From contig JAJDDD010000011.1 of assembly GCA_029260495.1 (NCBI GenBank), positions 1 to 48,218 of the forward strand: 48,218 bases of DNA, read 5' to 3'. How positions within the stretch are numbered: position 1 is the stretch's first letter; each line of letters opens with the position of its first letter. Source of the stretch: Phycisphaerales bacterium. GTDB lineage: Bacteria > Planctomycetota > Phycisphaerae > Phycisphaerales > UBA1924. Positions 8,775-16,273 of this stretch are shown here, in pieces. The position numbers were made by a program, and so were the translations under genes. The notes beneath the pieces are model-generated. The model saw only the letters and a list, made by a program, of their open reading frames with translations, was not told the origin of the DNA and made no database searches.

Positions 8775-9567
8775 AACATATGCAGGCAACAGCGACGGCG
8801 CCCTCGACAACACATCCAACTACGCCGGCGGCGTTCTTCCTGTCTCTACGGACAGTCTGATTATTGAGAACACCATTCCCATCACCGCGCAGCTGGATTC
8901 ACTCGGCGCTGTCGCGCTCGATGATCTTGATGTGTACCAGACCTCGGTGGCTTCGATCGGAGCTGCGATTGAGCCTCTTGAGGTTGATGTCACAGGGCGG
9001 CTGCTCTACGACGGACGCGGGCCCGAGGCGTGGTTCAAGGGGGATATCGCGCGGGCCATCATCAAGAATACGGGCACCGGGACGGTGCATCTTGACACCG
9101 GCGCCGGCGAGCAGCTTGGGCCCATTGATGTGATCGGCTCGGCCCGCGTGAAGATCGAAGATGGGGCTGACATCAACGGCGACATCATCGTGGGCAGAGG
9201 GGCGACGCTTGAGATCGGGGCGGGGGTGACCTTCAGCGCTGGCGACCTGATCATGCGCGGCGGCACGGTGACCGCTTCTACGCTGCCGGCGAACATTCGC
9301 GGCAACTCGGGGAAGGTGATCGCTGCGGCTGGGGCGGGGGCCAGCGGGACGGTTGACCTTGACGGACTCACGCTTGAAGTTCGGGGCACAGGCGGGGCGT
9401 TTGGGGTGATCAACAACTCGCAGCCTGGGGTGAACGGGCTGATCGTTGATGGGCAGGGGGTGACCATCACAACGCTCAACACCTATTCAGGGGCGGGCGA
9501 CAACCTCGCCAGCAAGGGGTCGCAGGTCACGGTGAGCACCAGCAACACACTTCCCGATGACAGTTGA
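8764..9567 (+). CDS. Beta-solenoid-like tail fibre or surface protein
   Basis: A 267-residue protein with an excellent ribosome-binding site (AAGGAGG, 8752-8758) inside the previous gene. The N-terminus MAIKTYAGNSDGALDN is followed by many short, regularly spaced beta segments with G, D, N and V (for example DGADINGDIIVGRGATLEIGAG), the pattern of right-handed beta-helix or solenoid proteins such as phage fibres and autotransporter passengers. It is the last gene of the first operon and is followed at once by an intrinsic terminator, the usual place for a receptor-binding or fibre gene. Fibre function is inferred. Confidence 0.55.
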   Translation: MAIKTYAGNSDGALDNTSNYAGGVLPVSTDSLIIENTIPITAQLDSLGAVALDDLDVYQTSVASIGAAIEPLEVDVTGRLLYDGRGPEAWFKGDIARAIIKNTGTGTVHLDTGAGEQLGPIDVIGSARVKIEDGADINGDIIVGRGATLEIGAGVTFSAGDLIMRGGTVTASTLPANIRGNSGKVIAAAGAGASGTVDLDGLTLEVRGTGGAFGVINNSQPGVNGLIVDGQGVTITTLNTYSGAGDNLASKGSQVTVSTSNTLPDDS

Positions 9568-9578
9568 TTTTGCTGGTC

Positions 9579-9614
9579 GCCGCCTCGGAGTCTGACGACT
9601 CCGGTGGCGGTTTT
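9579..9614 (+). terminator. Intrinsic terminator ending the tail operon
   Basis: GCCGCCTCGGAGTC pairs with GACTCCGGTGGCGG across a TGAC loop (9579-9610), with only local mismatch, and is followed by TTTT. It lies 12 bases after the fibre-like gene and separates the tail operon from the regulator-terminase operon. Confidence 0.8.
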
Positions 9615-9670
9615 ACTTCGGTCTGTTGATAGAGACGCCCATAGGGCCGCGCGATGGTTGCGGACTGTGG

Positions 9671-9712
9671 GCGTTCCCGTTTTGTCTGCGCGTGTTCCCG
9701 TTTTGCTCGCGC
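9671..9712 (+). repeat. Tandem 21-bp repeat upstream of the regulator gene
   Basis: Two head-to-tail 21-bp units (9671-9691 and 9692-9712) share the exact 12-mer GTTCCCGTTTTG at 9673 and 9694. The spacing is two helical turns, so a bound protein would see both copies on one face of the helix. An imperfect inverted repeat GCCCATAG/CTGTGGGC (9637-9644 and 9665-9672) abuts the first copy. The site is just before the ribosome-binding site of the tandem-HTH gene, which suggests an operator, possibly autoregulatory. Confidence 0.55.
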
Positions 9713-9736
9713 ACTACGTAAACAGGAGTTGTAATA

Positions 9737-10156
9737 ATGGATTGCGCTGTCGCGAGTCAGCATGATGGGCTTGATTTGAGAAGGCGAAGAACGCGCGAGA
9801 TGGCGGAGGTGCTCGTCGGGCGGGCGGAATGGCTTGGCGATGAAGATCGCGCGATCGTTTCCGCGGTCTACCAGGACGGGATTTCCGCCAAGGATCTCGC
9901 CAACATCCGCGGGCAGAGCCCCCGGTGTGTCAGACGGCGGATTCACGCCCTTGTCCAGCGCATCACCAGCGACGAGTTCGCGTTTGTGCTGCGAGCCCGC
10001 GATCAGTGGCCCCCAACCCGCCGGCGCGTCGCGACCGCGTGCGTGCTTCGGGGCATGTCGCTGCGGGAGGCGGGCGACAAGCTCGGGCTGTCACTGCACG
10101 CGGTGCGCAAACACATGGACGCTGTGCGTGCGCTGCACAGCGCGGAGTTGCGATGA
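9737..10156 (+). CDS. Tandem helix-turn-helix regulator of the terminase operon
   Basis: A 139-residue basic protein with a good ribosome-binding site (CAGGAG). It contains two HTH-like segments: AIVSAVYQDGISAKDLANIRG with the recognition helix SPRCVRRRIHAL (about 40-73), which resembles sigma-70 region 4, and VATACVLRGMSLREAGDKLG with SLHAVRKHMDAV (about 97-130). No sigma region 2 is present, so it is not a complete sigma factor. It is the first gene of an operon coupled by ATGA overlap to the ABC-GNAT gene and then the terminase genes. A late-gene activator or small-terminase-like DNA-recognition role is plausible; regulation of its own operon through the tandem repeats is inferred. Confidence 0.6.
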   Translation: MDCAVASQHDGLDLRRRRTREMAEVLVGRAEWLGDEDRAIVSAVYQDGISAKDLANIRGQSPRCVRRRIHALVQRITSDEFAFVLRARDQWPPTRRRVATACVLRGMSLREAGDKLGLSLHAVRKHMDAVRALHSAELR

Positions 10157-11592
10157 CGAGATCCACAACACCGCCTGCTGCAGATGTTATCGAGGTGGCG
10201 CCCGCGGTCCGGCGACCATTAACGCCAAGCCGGCGCGCCTGTGAGGCTGCCTGCGCATTCGGGTTGAATCTGGAGCGAGAGTTCGGCAGCTTCGGCGGGG
10301 CTGATGAGAATCAAAGCGTGCGCATTCATGTGGCTGGCGGGCGGGTGGTTCTGGCGCTGGGGCCGAGCGGGTCGGGGAAGTCAACCTTCTTGAAAGGCGC
10401 GGCCGACGCGCTGGAGGAGAAGGGATGGCGATGCGTGCATCCGATGCGCCTGCGTCTGCGCGAGGCGCCGTTGGTTGATCTCTTCGCTGGCTCGCTTGAA
10501 GACGGGCTGCGATGTTTGGGGGCGGCGGGATTGGCAGAAGCAGCGATCTTCGTGAAAAGGCCGGGCGAGCTTTCTGACGGCGAGCGACACCGACTGCGCC
10601 TGGCGCTGGCGCTCGATCGGGCGACGCGCTCCAAGAGCAAGTGCGCTTTGATTCTGGATGAGTTCGGAGCAGTGCTCGACCGGGAGACAGCCCGCAGCGT
10701 GGCGCACACCATGAGACGCTCTCTCGCGAAGATGGAGCGCGTGTGCGCACTCGTCGCGACAGCGCATGACGACATTAAAGATGTGCTCTCACCGGACACG
10801 GTCATTCAGTTTTCCCTGGCGGGAGGGGCGCAGGTTGACTCCGGCGCACAGAATCGATCGAAGATAAAGCCGCCTGCGCGCCTGCGCGATGATGTGGCGC
10901 TCCGGCCCGGATCACTTCGTGAGCATCGTTCTTTGAGCGCCTGGCATTACCGGGCGGGCGATCCTGCGACGTGCGCGTATGTGCTGATTGCTGAGGCGTG
11001 CGCACGCGGGGAGATTGTTGGGTCATTGGTGGTTTCGATGCCGACACTGCATGGAGCGTGGCGAAAGCTGGCCTGGCCGGGACGGTACAACATTGCTGAT
11101 AAAAGATTGGCGATTGGGCGGTTGAATGAAGAGGTGCGGTGCATCTCACGGGTTGTTGTTGATCCGCGTTGGCGCGGGCGGGGGCTGGCGCAGCGGCTGG
11201 TGGCGACGTATCTGGCGCATCCACTTACAGTGCATACAGAAGCTGTTGCGGCGATGGGTCGCGTGAACGGGTTCTTTGAGCGAGCGGGGATGACCGCCTA
11301 CCGGTTGCCGACGGGGAAGACGGATTCCATATTTCTTGATGCGATGGAGCATGCGGGGGTGGAGGCGTGGCGCCTGGCGACGCCAAACGCGGCGATGACG
11401 CGGGCAAGAGCGCACGGGGGAGAGACGTTTGTAAAGAAAGCGGTGGAGGAGTGGGCGAGTCGGAGGCTGCGCACGGGGCGGGCCCATGGGATGACTTTGG
11501 AAGCGTTATTTGAATTGGCGTGCGCATCAGCGGGGGCGGCCCTGGTTGGGTATGCGCACACTGCGGAGCAGAGGGAGCTCGCCGTTGGGTAG
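10153..11592 (+). CDS. ABC-type ATPase fused to GNAT acetyltransferase (COG2401-like)
   Basis: A 479-residue two-domain protein. The N-terminal ATPase has Walker A GPSGSGKST (70-78), an ABC signature-like LSDGE (140-144), Walker B CALILDE (164-170) and the switch histidine in ATAHDD (205). It has no membrane segments and no adjacent permease. The C-terminal half has the GNAT acetyl-CoA motif A, RVVVDPRWRGRGLAQRLV (333-350). This architecture matches what I recall as COG2401, 'ABC-type ATPase fused to a predicted acetyltransferase', known in archaea, bacteria and phages but without an established function. The start ATG overlaps the regulator stop. Its place immediately before the terminase genes suggests a role linked to phage DNA or its packaging; that is inference. 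Confidence 0.8.
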   Translation: MTRSTTPPAADVIEVAPAVRRPLTPSRRACEAACAFGLNLEREFGSFGGADENQSVRIHVAGGRVVLALGPSGSGKSTFLKGAADALEEKGWRCVHPMRLRLREAPLVDLFAGSLEDGLRCLGAAGLAEAAIFVKRPGELSDGERHRLRLALALDRATRSKSKCALILDEFGAVLDRETARSVAHTMRRSLAKMERVCALVATAHDDIKDVLSPDTVIQFSLAGGAQVDSGAQNRSKIKPPARLRDDVALRPGSLREHRSLSAWHYRAGDPATCAYVLIAEACARGEIVGSLVVSMPTLHGAWRKLAWPGRYNIADKRLAIGRLNEEVRCISRVVVDPRWRGRGLAQRLVATYLAHPLTVHTEAVAAMGRVNGFFERAGMTAYRLPTGKTDSIFLDAMEHAGVEAWRLATPNAAMTRARAHGGETFVKKAVEEWASRRLRTGRAHGMTLEALFELACASAGAALVGYAHTAEQRELAVG

Positions 11593-11651
11593 GGGCTTAA
11601 GGAAATAAGAAAATCGCAGCGCGGGAAGAGATGGCGTGGAGATGTGCTGTG

Positions 11652-11885
11652 ATGAAGAGTTTGGAACACAGGAAGAGGACGGCGAGTTCTTCGCCGGCGC
11701 CAGCGCCGGAGGAGGGAGAACTTCCACATGCGCTGACGTTCTATCTGACGCACAGCCAGCGTGAGGCTGTGTTGGCGCGGCTGAAGGAGTTTGACCGGGC
11801 CCGTGCGCGGGCCTTGTGTCGGGCGCTGGGCGTACAAGTGGAAAACACGGCGCGTGGGACGAGGGGAAAGGGCGGTGCTGGATGA
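11652..11885 (+). CDS. Small orphan protein between ABC-GNAT and terminase
   Basis: A 77-residue protein. I use ATG 11652, preceded by GGAG at a normal distance; an in-frame ATG at 11631 would add seven residues. The product has a polar N-terminus and a helical middle (HALTFYLTHSQREAVLARLKEF) with a hydrophobic 'YLTHSQREAVL' patch, then a basic C-terminus, the look of a small DNA-binding or adaptor protein. Its stop overlaps the terminase small-subunit start (ATGA), so it belongs to the packaging operon. No family recognised. Confidence 0.55.
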   Translation: MKSLEHRKRTASSSPAPAPEEGELPHALTFYLTHSQREAVLARLKEFDRARARALCRALGVQVENTARGTRGKGGAG

Positions 11886-12463
11886 CTCAACCACCAATGA
11901 ACGGACGGGCAGGAAGCGGGTCGGCGGGCGATGAGACCGTTAAACGGCGGATTTGTGCGCCTGTGAATGCGCACAGCGAATCGCTGGACGAGGAGCTGGT
12001 CGAGGCGGTGTATCGCGGGCGACTTGGGCTACTCAGTTTGGCGGATCGATGCGGGGTGACGCTTGAAGAACTGGCGCGGCGTGCGTCGCGCTCTGAGATT
12101 GTGGAGGCGCTGGGTGAGATTCAGAAGCTGACCAATGCGCGAACGTCGATCGTGGTGAGCAAGGCGAGAACGGCGGCGGCGAGGTCTTTGCTTGAGCTGG
12201 CGCAGGATCGGGAGGCGAAGGAAACAGCGCGGAAGGCGTGCATGGATTTGCTCGGGCTGCGCGATGTGGCGCTGGATGAGGAGCGTGCGGAGGGGAATCG
12301 TCAAGAGGTTGGAGAGGAGGCGATGAGCGCGATTCATCGGCTGCTTGAACGGGTGGGAGCTGCGACGGCCGGTGAAGACAGCAGCGAGTGCGGCGCAACC
12401 AAGCCCAAGACAATGCCCGCGCGCCTCGAAAAGGTAGAAGAGATTGTGCAGGCTGCACCATGA
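11882..12463 (+). CDS. Probable terminase small subunit
   Basis: A 193-residue protein coupled by ATGA overlaps to the genes on both sides. It has an HTH-like segment near residues 48-70 (LSLADRCGVTLEELARRASRSEIVEAL), then long helices with many charged residues, and a C-terminal low-complexity tail. The position directly before the large terminase gene, the size, and the HTH-plus-helical layout fit a small terminase that recognises DNA for packaging. Sequence similarity to a named family is not evident, so the call is largely positional. Confidence 0.65.
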   Translation: MTQPPMNGRAGSGSAGDETVKRRICAPVNAHSESLDEELVEAVYRGRLGLLSLADRCGVTLEELARRASRSEIVEALGEIQKLTNARTSIVVSKARTAAARSLLELAQDREAKETARKACMDLLGLRDVALDEERAEGNRQEVGEEAMSAIHRLLERVGAATAGEDSSECGATKPKTMPARLEKVEEIVQAAP

Positions 12464-13953
12464 GCGTGCAGGTGTTGTCGGCTCTTGGGGCGGGTGATTT
12501 ATCCGATGACGAACGGCGGGCGCTGCGCGACGCGCGGCCTGCGTCGGCGAATGAACTTGATGCCTGGTTGCGGCTTGTGGTCGGTGTGCGCGTGCCTCGC
12601 GTGGCGCTGGCGCCCGGGAGCTCCCCGCCGTTTGCGTATTTGGAGCACGCGTTCCTTGAGCCCGAGGAAGCGGCACGGGGTGAGGTTTCGCAGCGTGATT
12701 GTGTGGTGTGGGCGTGCCGGGGAGGAGGGAAGACGTTCCTCGGCGCGACAGCGACGATGCTTGATCTTGTCTTCAAGCCGGGGATAGAGGTATTGATTCT
12801 GGGCGGGTCGCTGGAGCAGTCGCAGCGGATGCACGGACACTTGCGTTGGTTGTTTCGCAAGTCGCCCTTGGCAGCGTTGGTGGTGAAGCTGACGGAGCGG
12901 AAGGTGGAGCTTGTGAATGGTTCGTGCGCGCGGGTGTTGGCGCAGTCACAGACATCGGTGCGCGGGGCGAGGCCGCAAAAGCTGCGGTGTGACGAGGTGG
13001 AGCTCTTTGATTCGCGTGTGTGGGAGGCGGCGCAGCTTGTGACACGATCAAAGCGATGCGGAGATGTGTTTGCGCATGGCGCAATCGAAGTGTTCAGCAC
13101 GATGCATGAGCCGGCGGGGTTGATGGCGCGAATAGCAGCCGATGAAAGGAGGCGGCTATTTCGGTGGGGGATTGTTGACGTTCTTGAAAAGTGCGCGCCG
13201 GCGCGGGCATGTGAGCCTTGTCCATTGGTTGCCGAATGTGATGGTCGGGCGAAAGTTGCGCGGGGGCATGTTGGGATTGATGATGCGATCCGGATGAAAT
13301 CGCGGGCGAGCGAGGGAGCTTGGGCGGCGGAGATGCTGTGTGAGAGGCCGCGCATGGACCAGTTGGTGTATCCGGAGTTTGATGAGGGCGCGCATGTGGC
13401 GGATTTTGATGTTGGCGAGGTAGAGCGGGAGGGTTGGCGTTTTGTCGGCGGAATGGACTTTGGGATCGCGGGCGAAACGGTTGTGCTCTGGGCGGGGGTT
13501 GGGACAGATGGGACGCTGCGGATTGTGGATGAACGCAGTGTGAGCGGGGCGCGGCTTGGTGAACATATTGAGGCGATTCAGGGGGCGCGGTGGCCGGGGA
13601 TGGAGTGGATCGGCGTTGATCCTGCGGGTCGGCAGCGGAGCCACCAGACGGGGATCAGCGCGGTGACAGCGATGAGGCGGGCGGGTTTAAGCGTGCGCGA
13701 TCGGCGGGTTGGAGTTGTTGAAGGGATTGAGATGGTGCGGGCGAGGTTGAATCCGGCGGTTGGAGGGGCGCAGCTCGTGATTCACGCGCGGTGCGCGCGG
13801 TTGATTGAAGCGCTGTCGAAGTATCGGTGGGCGGATGACGCGCGGGGGGCGCCCTTGAAAGATGGCGCGGATCATGCAGCAGACGCGCTGCGGTATTTGA
13901 TTGTGAACCTGGATAGCGCGGCGCGGGAAGCGCGGGTGGTGAGTTATTTTTGA
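12460..13953 (+). CDS. Phage terminase large subunit
   Basis: A 497-residue packaging motor. The ATPase has Walker A ACRGGGKTF (85-93) and a Walker B region KLRCDEVELF (174-183) with the catalytic DE. The nuclease domain begins with GGMDFGIAGE (330-339) and ends with the metal-binding segment DHAADALRYLI (from 471). This is the ATPase-nuclease order of tailed-phage terminases, which translocate and cut DNA at the procapsid portal. A cluster of four cysteines (245, 251, 254, 260) between the two domains is unusual and could be a small zinc site. It is the last gene of the operon. In most phages the portal gene follows, but here host-type genes on the opposite strand begin after 240 bases. Confidence 0.92.
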   Translation: MSVQVLSALGAGDLSDDERRALRDARPASANELDAWLRLVVGVRVPRVALAPGSSPPFAYLEHAFLEPEEAARGEVSQRDCVVWACRGGGKTFLGATATMLDLVFKPGIEVLILGGSLEQSQRMHGHLRWLFRKSPLAALVVKLTERKVELVNGSCARVLAQSQTSVRGARPQKLRCDEVELFDSRVWEAAQLVTRSKRCGDVFAHGAIEVFSTMHEPAGLMARIAADERRRLFRWGIVDVLEKCAPARACEPCPLVAECDGRAKVARGHVGIDDAIRMKSRASEGAWAAEMLCERPRMDQLVYPEFDEGAHVADFDVGEVEREGWRFVGGMDFGIAGETVVLWAGVGTDGTLRIVDERSVSGARLGEHIEAIQGARWPGMEWIGVDPAGRQRSHQTGISAVTAMRRAGLSVRDRRVGVVEGIEMVRARLNPAVGGAQLVIHARCARLIEALSKYRWADDARGAPLKDGADHAADALRYLIVNLDSAAREARVVSYF

Positions 13954-14128
13954 AGTTGCGCTTACAGCAGTTGCTCAAACGCAACCGCAACGATGACTCG
14001 GGTGAGGAGCGATTCGTCGCGGTCGCGGATCAGAGAACTTGGGGGCCGGGCTGTTTCCAGTCGGTGTGTTGTTGAAACGGGGGAAGCTGGACTTTCGTTC
14101 AGCGCCCCGGAGATTCCAGATGAAGATC

Positions 14129-14152
14129 GGCGCGGGTGGTTTCACCCACGCC
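14129..14152. other. Hairpin between terminase and PDZ genes
   Basis: GGCGCGGGTG and CACCCACGCC form a 10-bp stem with one mismatch and a GTTT loop. It lies between two convergent genes. There is no clear T-run on either side, so it is only a weak terminator candidate. Nothing else stands out in 13954-14192. Confidence 0.35.
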
Positions 14153-14192
14153 GGGTGAATGGTTTGTCGTAAGACGTTGCCGTCTTGATTTC

Positions 14193-15521
14193 TTAGTCGG
14201 ATTCCTCGACGAGTCTTTCAAGGAGCTTTTCGAGTCGTTCGAAGCGCTCTTCCAGCCTGTCTAACCGGCGGTCGAGGTCGGGGTTGCTGGCATTGTTGCG
14301 CTGATTCAGGCGAGAGGCGTCCTTGGGGCCCTTGGCGTTGTCATTGTGAAAGAAGAGGACGTTGTTGTCGTCATCTTCGAGGATTTCGATTTCAGCCAGG
14401 CCGTCGAGACCGAGGGCGTTGAGATCGAATGTGAAGTTGGCGCCGGCCTCCTTGAGGGCCTTCTGGAGGAGTTCGGAGGCCTGATCGAGCTGTTTTCTGG
14501 TGTCGTCATCGAGGCCGTCCATGTGTGCCTTGAGTTCGACGATGACATTGTCACGGAGCTTGGAGGCGATGCCTTCCCATTCATTTTCGTTGGTGCGGTA
14601 GAGGCGTTTGAGCGAGTCTGCATGTTTGCCGGCTTCGCGTGCGCGCCCGATCCACTGCTGGAGTTTTTGGGGATCCTTGAGATCTTCAAGGTCTTTGAAG
14701 TCGAAGTTCATGTCGAACTTGAAGGCGTTGATGTCGCCGTCGCGACCTTCGAACTTGAGACCGTCGGGACCTTTGAAGCGGAAGACATTGCCCTGCTTGT
14801 TTGGTTGGCCATGCTTGTGGAGCCAGGCGGGGCCCTTGTCATCACGCTCTTCGGCGATGATGACAAACTTGCGATCCTTGCCCTGGCGGAGGACGCGGAG
14901 TTTGATTTCGTCACCTGGGGAGGCGGCGGCGACTTCTTTCTGGAGAAGTTCGATGGTGACGGGAGATTTGCCGTTGACCCCGGTGAGGATGTCGAAGCTC
15001 TTGAGGCCGGCTTTGGCGGCGGCGTGATCCTTCATGACATCACGAAGCATGATGACATGCGACTTGTCAATATCGAGATGGGCAGCGAGGGCGTCATCGA
15101 TGGGGCCGAGCGTAACGCCGATCATGACGCGGGGGTGGGCGTGGCCGGCGGCGCCCTTGTTGGCGGTGAAGACCTGAACGTCGTGATGGTCATCATCACC
15201 GACGCGGAAGTTGAAGTTTGAGGCGCCGTCCACATCGAAGGATAGGTCGATGGTGCGGAGTTTATTGCCGTCCTCGTCGAGGATGATGAGTTGATCGCCA
15301 GCGCGTTTGATGCGCGATGCGGGGATTTTTTCACCGTCGGCAATGACGGAGATGTCATTGTTGTTGATATTCACCTTGAGATCGTGGTTGTCTTCGTCGG
15401 AGACGACAAAGACTTGTTTCTCAACGACGACATCTCTTTCATCATGTTCATCATGATTGGCGAATGCCGCCGGGGCGGCGAAGGCGCCGACGAGAAAAAG
15501 TGTTGGGATGCGTGTGTTCAT
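14193..15521 (-). CDS. Secreted PDZ-domain protein with C-terminal coiled coil
   Basis: A 442-residue protein with an N-terminal signal peptide (hydrophobic LFLVGAFAAPAAFA, cleavage near residue 21). It has an acidic His/Asp-rich segment and then a PDZ-like domain at about 125-215 (PRVMIGVTLGPIDDALAAHL ... DVMKDHAAAKAGLKSFDILTGVNG). A linker with aromatic and charged repeats follows, and it ends in a coiled coil (DLDRRLDRLEERFERLEKLLERL). No protease catalytic triad is visible, so it is a scaffold or sensor rather than a DegP-type protease. It follows the sigma/anti-sigma pair on the same strand and may be part of, or controlled by, that envelope-stress-like circuit. Ribosome-binding GGAG precedes the ATG. 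Confidence 0.7.
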   Translation of the reverse strand: MNTRIPTLFLVGAFAAPAAFANHDEHDERDVVVEKQVFVVSDEDNHDLKVNINNNDISVIADGEKIPASRIKRAGDQLIILDEDGNKLRTIDLSFDVDGASNFNFRVGDDDHHDVQVFTANKGAAGHAHPRVMIGVTLGPIDDALAAHLDIDKSHVIMLRDVMKDHAAAKAGLKSFDILTGVNGKSPVTIELLQKEVAAASPGDEIKLRVLRQGKDRKFVIIAEERDDKGPAWLHKHGQPNKQGNVFRFKGPDGLKFEGRDGDINAFKFDMNFDFKDLEDLKDPQKLQQWIGRAREAGKHADSLKRLYRTNENEWEGIASKLRDNVIVELKAHMDGLDDDTRKQLDQASELLQKALKEAGANFTFDLNALGLDGLAEIEILEDDDNNVLFFHNDNAKGPKDASRLNQRNNASNPDLDRRLDRLEERFERLEKLLERLVEESD

Positions 15522-15584
15522 GGTTGATATTGCTCCAAAGGGCTGAATAAGGCGCGGCCAGGCGCCGGGTGTGTGAAACTTCAG

Positions 15585-15605
15585 CCGCTCCTGAGATCGG
15601 AGCGG
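15585..15605 (-). other. Hairpin between anti-sigma and PDZ genes
   Basis: CCGCTCC and GGAGCGG form a perfect 7-bp stem with a 7-base loop, just after the anti-sigma stop. On the - strand it is followed by CTGAAGTTT, a poor U-tract, so it may attenuate rather than end transcription before the PDZ gene. Confidence 0.4.
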
Positions 15606-15614
15606 GAAAGGTTT

Positions 15615-16241
15615 TTAGAACGGTTGGCTGGTGAACATGTTGCTTGCGGGCGTGAGGATGGGCGTGGGTTCGCCGAGCTCATTAACCTCGACTTCGACGA
15701 CGCCGTGGATGATGGTTCGTTCGTAAATTCTTCGGACGAATGTGATTTCGACGGAGACGCCGTCAGCGAGTGGGTTGGTGTTGATCATGAGTTTGGGAAG
15801 TTCGCCGAGCACGCGACCGTCGCTCTGGCCGGCGTCCATATAGCGCAAGAGGGCTTCCTCGGGGGTGGCGGCGGAGAGCAGGCCGGCTTGATTCGTTTGC
15901 GTTGTGCTTTGGTCGCGGGGGAGAATGCCCTGAACAGTGAGGAAGACAAGGCCGATCACTGCGGCGGCGGCCCAGCCTGACCAGGCGCGCAGGCGAATGT
16001 GAAAATCCCGGCCGGCGTGAGCAGCGTTTTCGTCGATCTCGATGTGGTCAGCGTTTGAGATGGCGTCATCAAAGCCGGCGCGGAGAAGATCCTGATCGCG
16101 CTTGGCCTGGGCGAGGCGTTTCCAGAGCGCAGGGTTCCTCTGGGCGAGTGTTTCGAGCTCAGCCCAATCGTCAGCGAGGGCTTCGTCGTCGAGGACTCTG
16201 CTGAGGAGGATTTCTTCGCGTTCGATGTGGTTTTCGGTCAT
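15615..16241 (-). CDS. Anti-sigma-factor-like membrane protein
   Basis: A 208-residue protein with a soluble N-terminal helical part (about 1-80), one membrane segment (WAAAAVIGLVFLTVQGI, about 90-106) and a C-terminal domain that would lie outside the cytoplasm. It is encoded 32 bases downstream of an ECF sigma factor. The topology and the pairing are those of anti-sigma factors. The zinc motif HxxxCxxC of the ZAS class is absent. Function as regulator of the upstream sigma factor is inferred from context. Confidence 0.6.
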   Translation of the reverse strand: MTENHIEREEILLSRVLDDEALADDWAELETLAQRNPALWKRLAQAKRDQDLLRAGFDDAISNADHIEIDENAAHAGRDFHIRLRAWSGWAAAAVIGLVFLTVQGILPRDQSTTQTNQAGLLSAATPEEALLRYMDAGQSDGRVLGELPKLMINTNPLADGVSVEITFVRRIYERTIIHGVVEVEVNELGEPTPILTPASNMFTSQPF

Positions 16242-16273
16242 GTTGAATCACCGGGCTTGCTCGCCACTGCTGA

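Noticed and set aside
12033-13355. 440-codon ORF antisense to the large terminase gene
   Set aside because: It mirrors the GC-rich terminase frame, has Ser/Arg/Pro-biased composition, no motif, and lies entirely inside a clear gene.
14346-15221. 291-codon ORF antisense to the PDZ gene
   Set aside because: Acidic low-complexity translation that is the reverse complement of the PDZ protein's codons; no start signal or motif.
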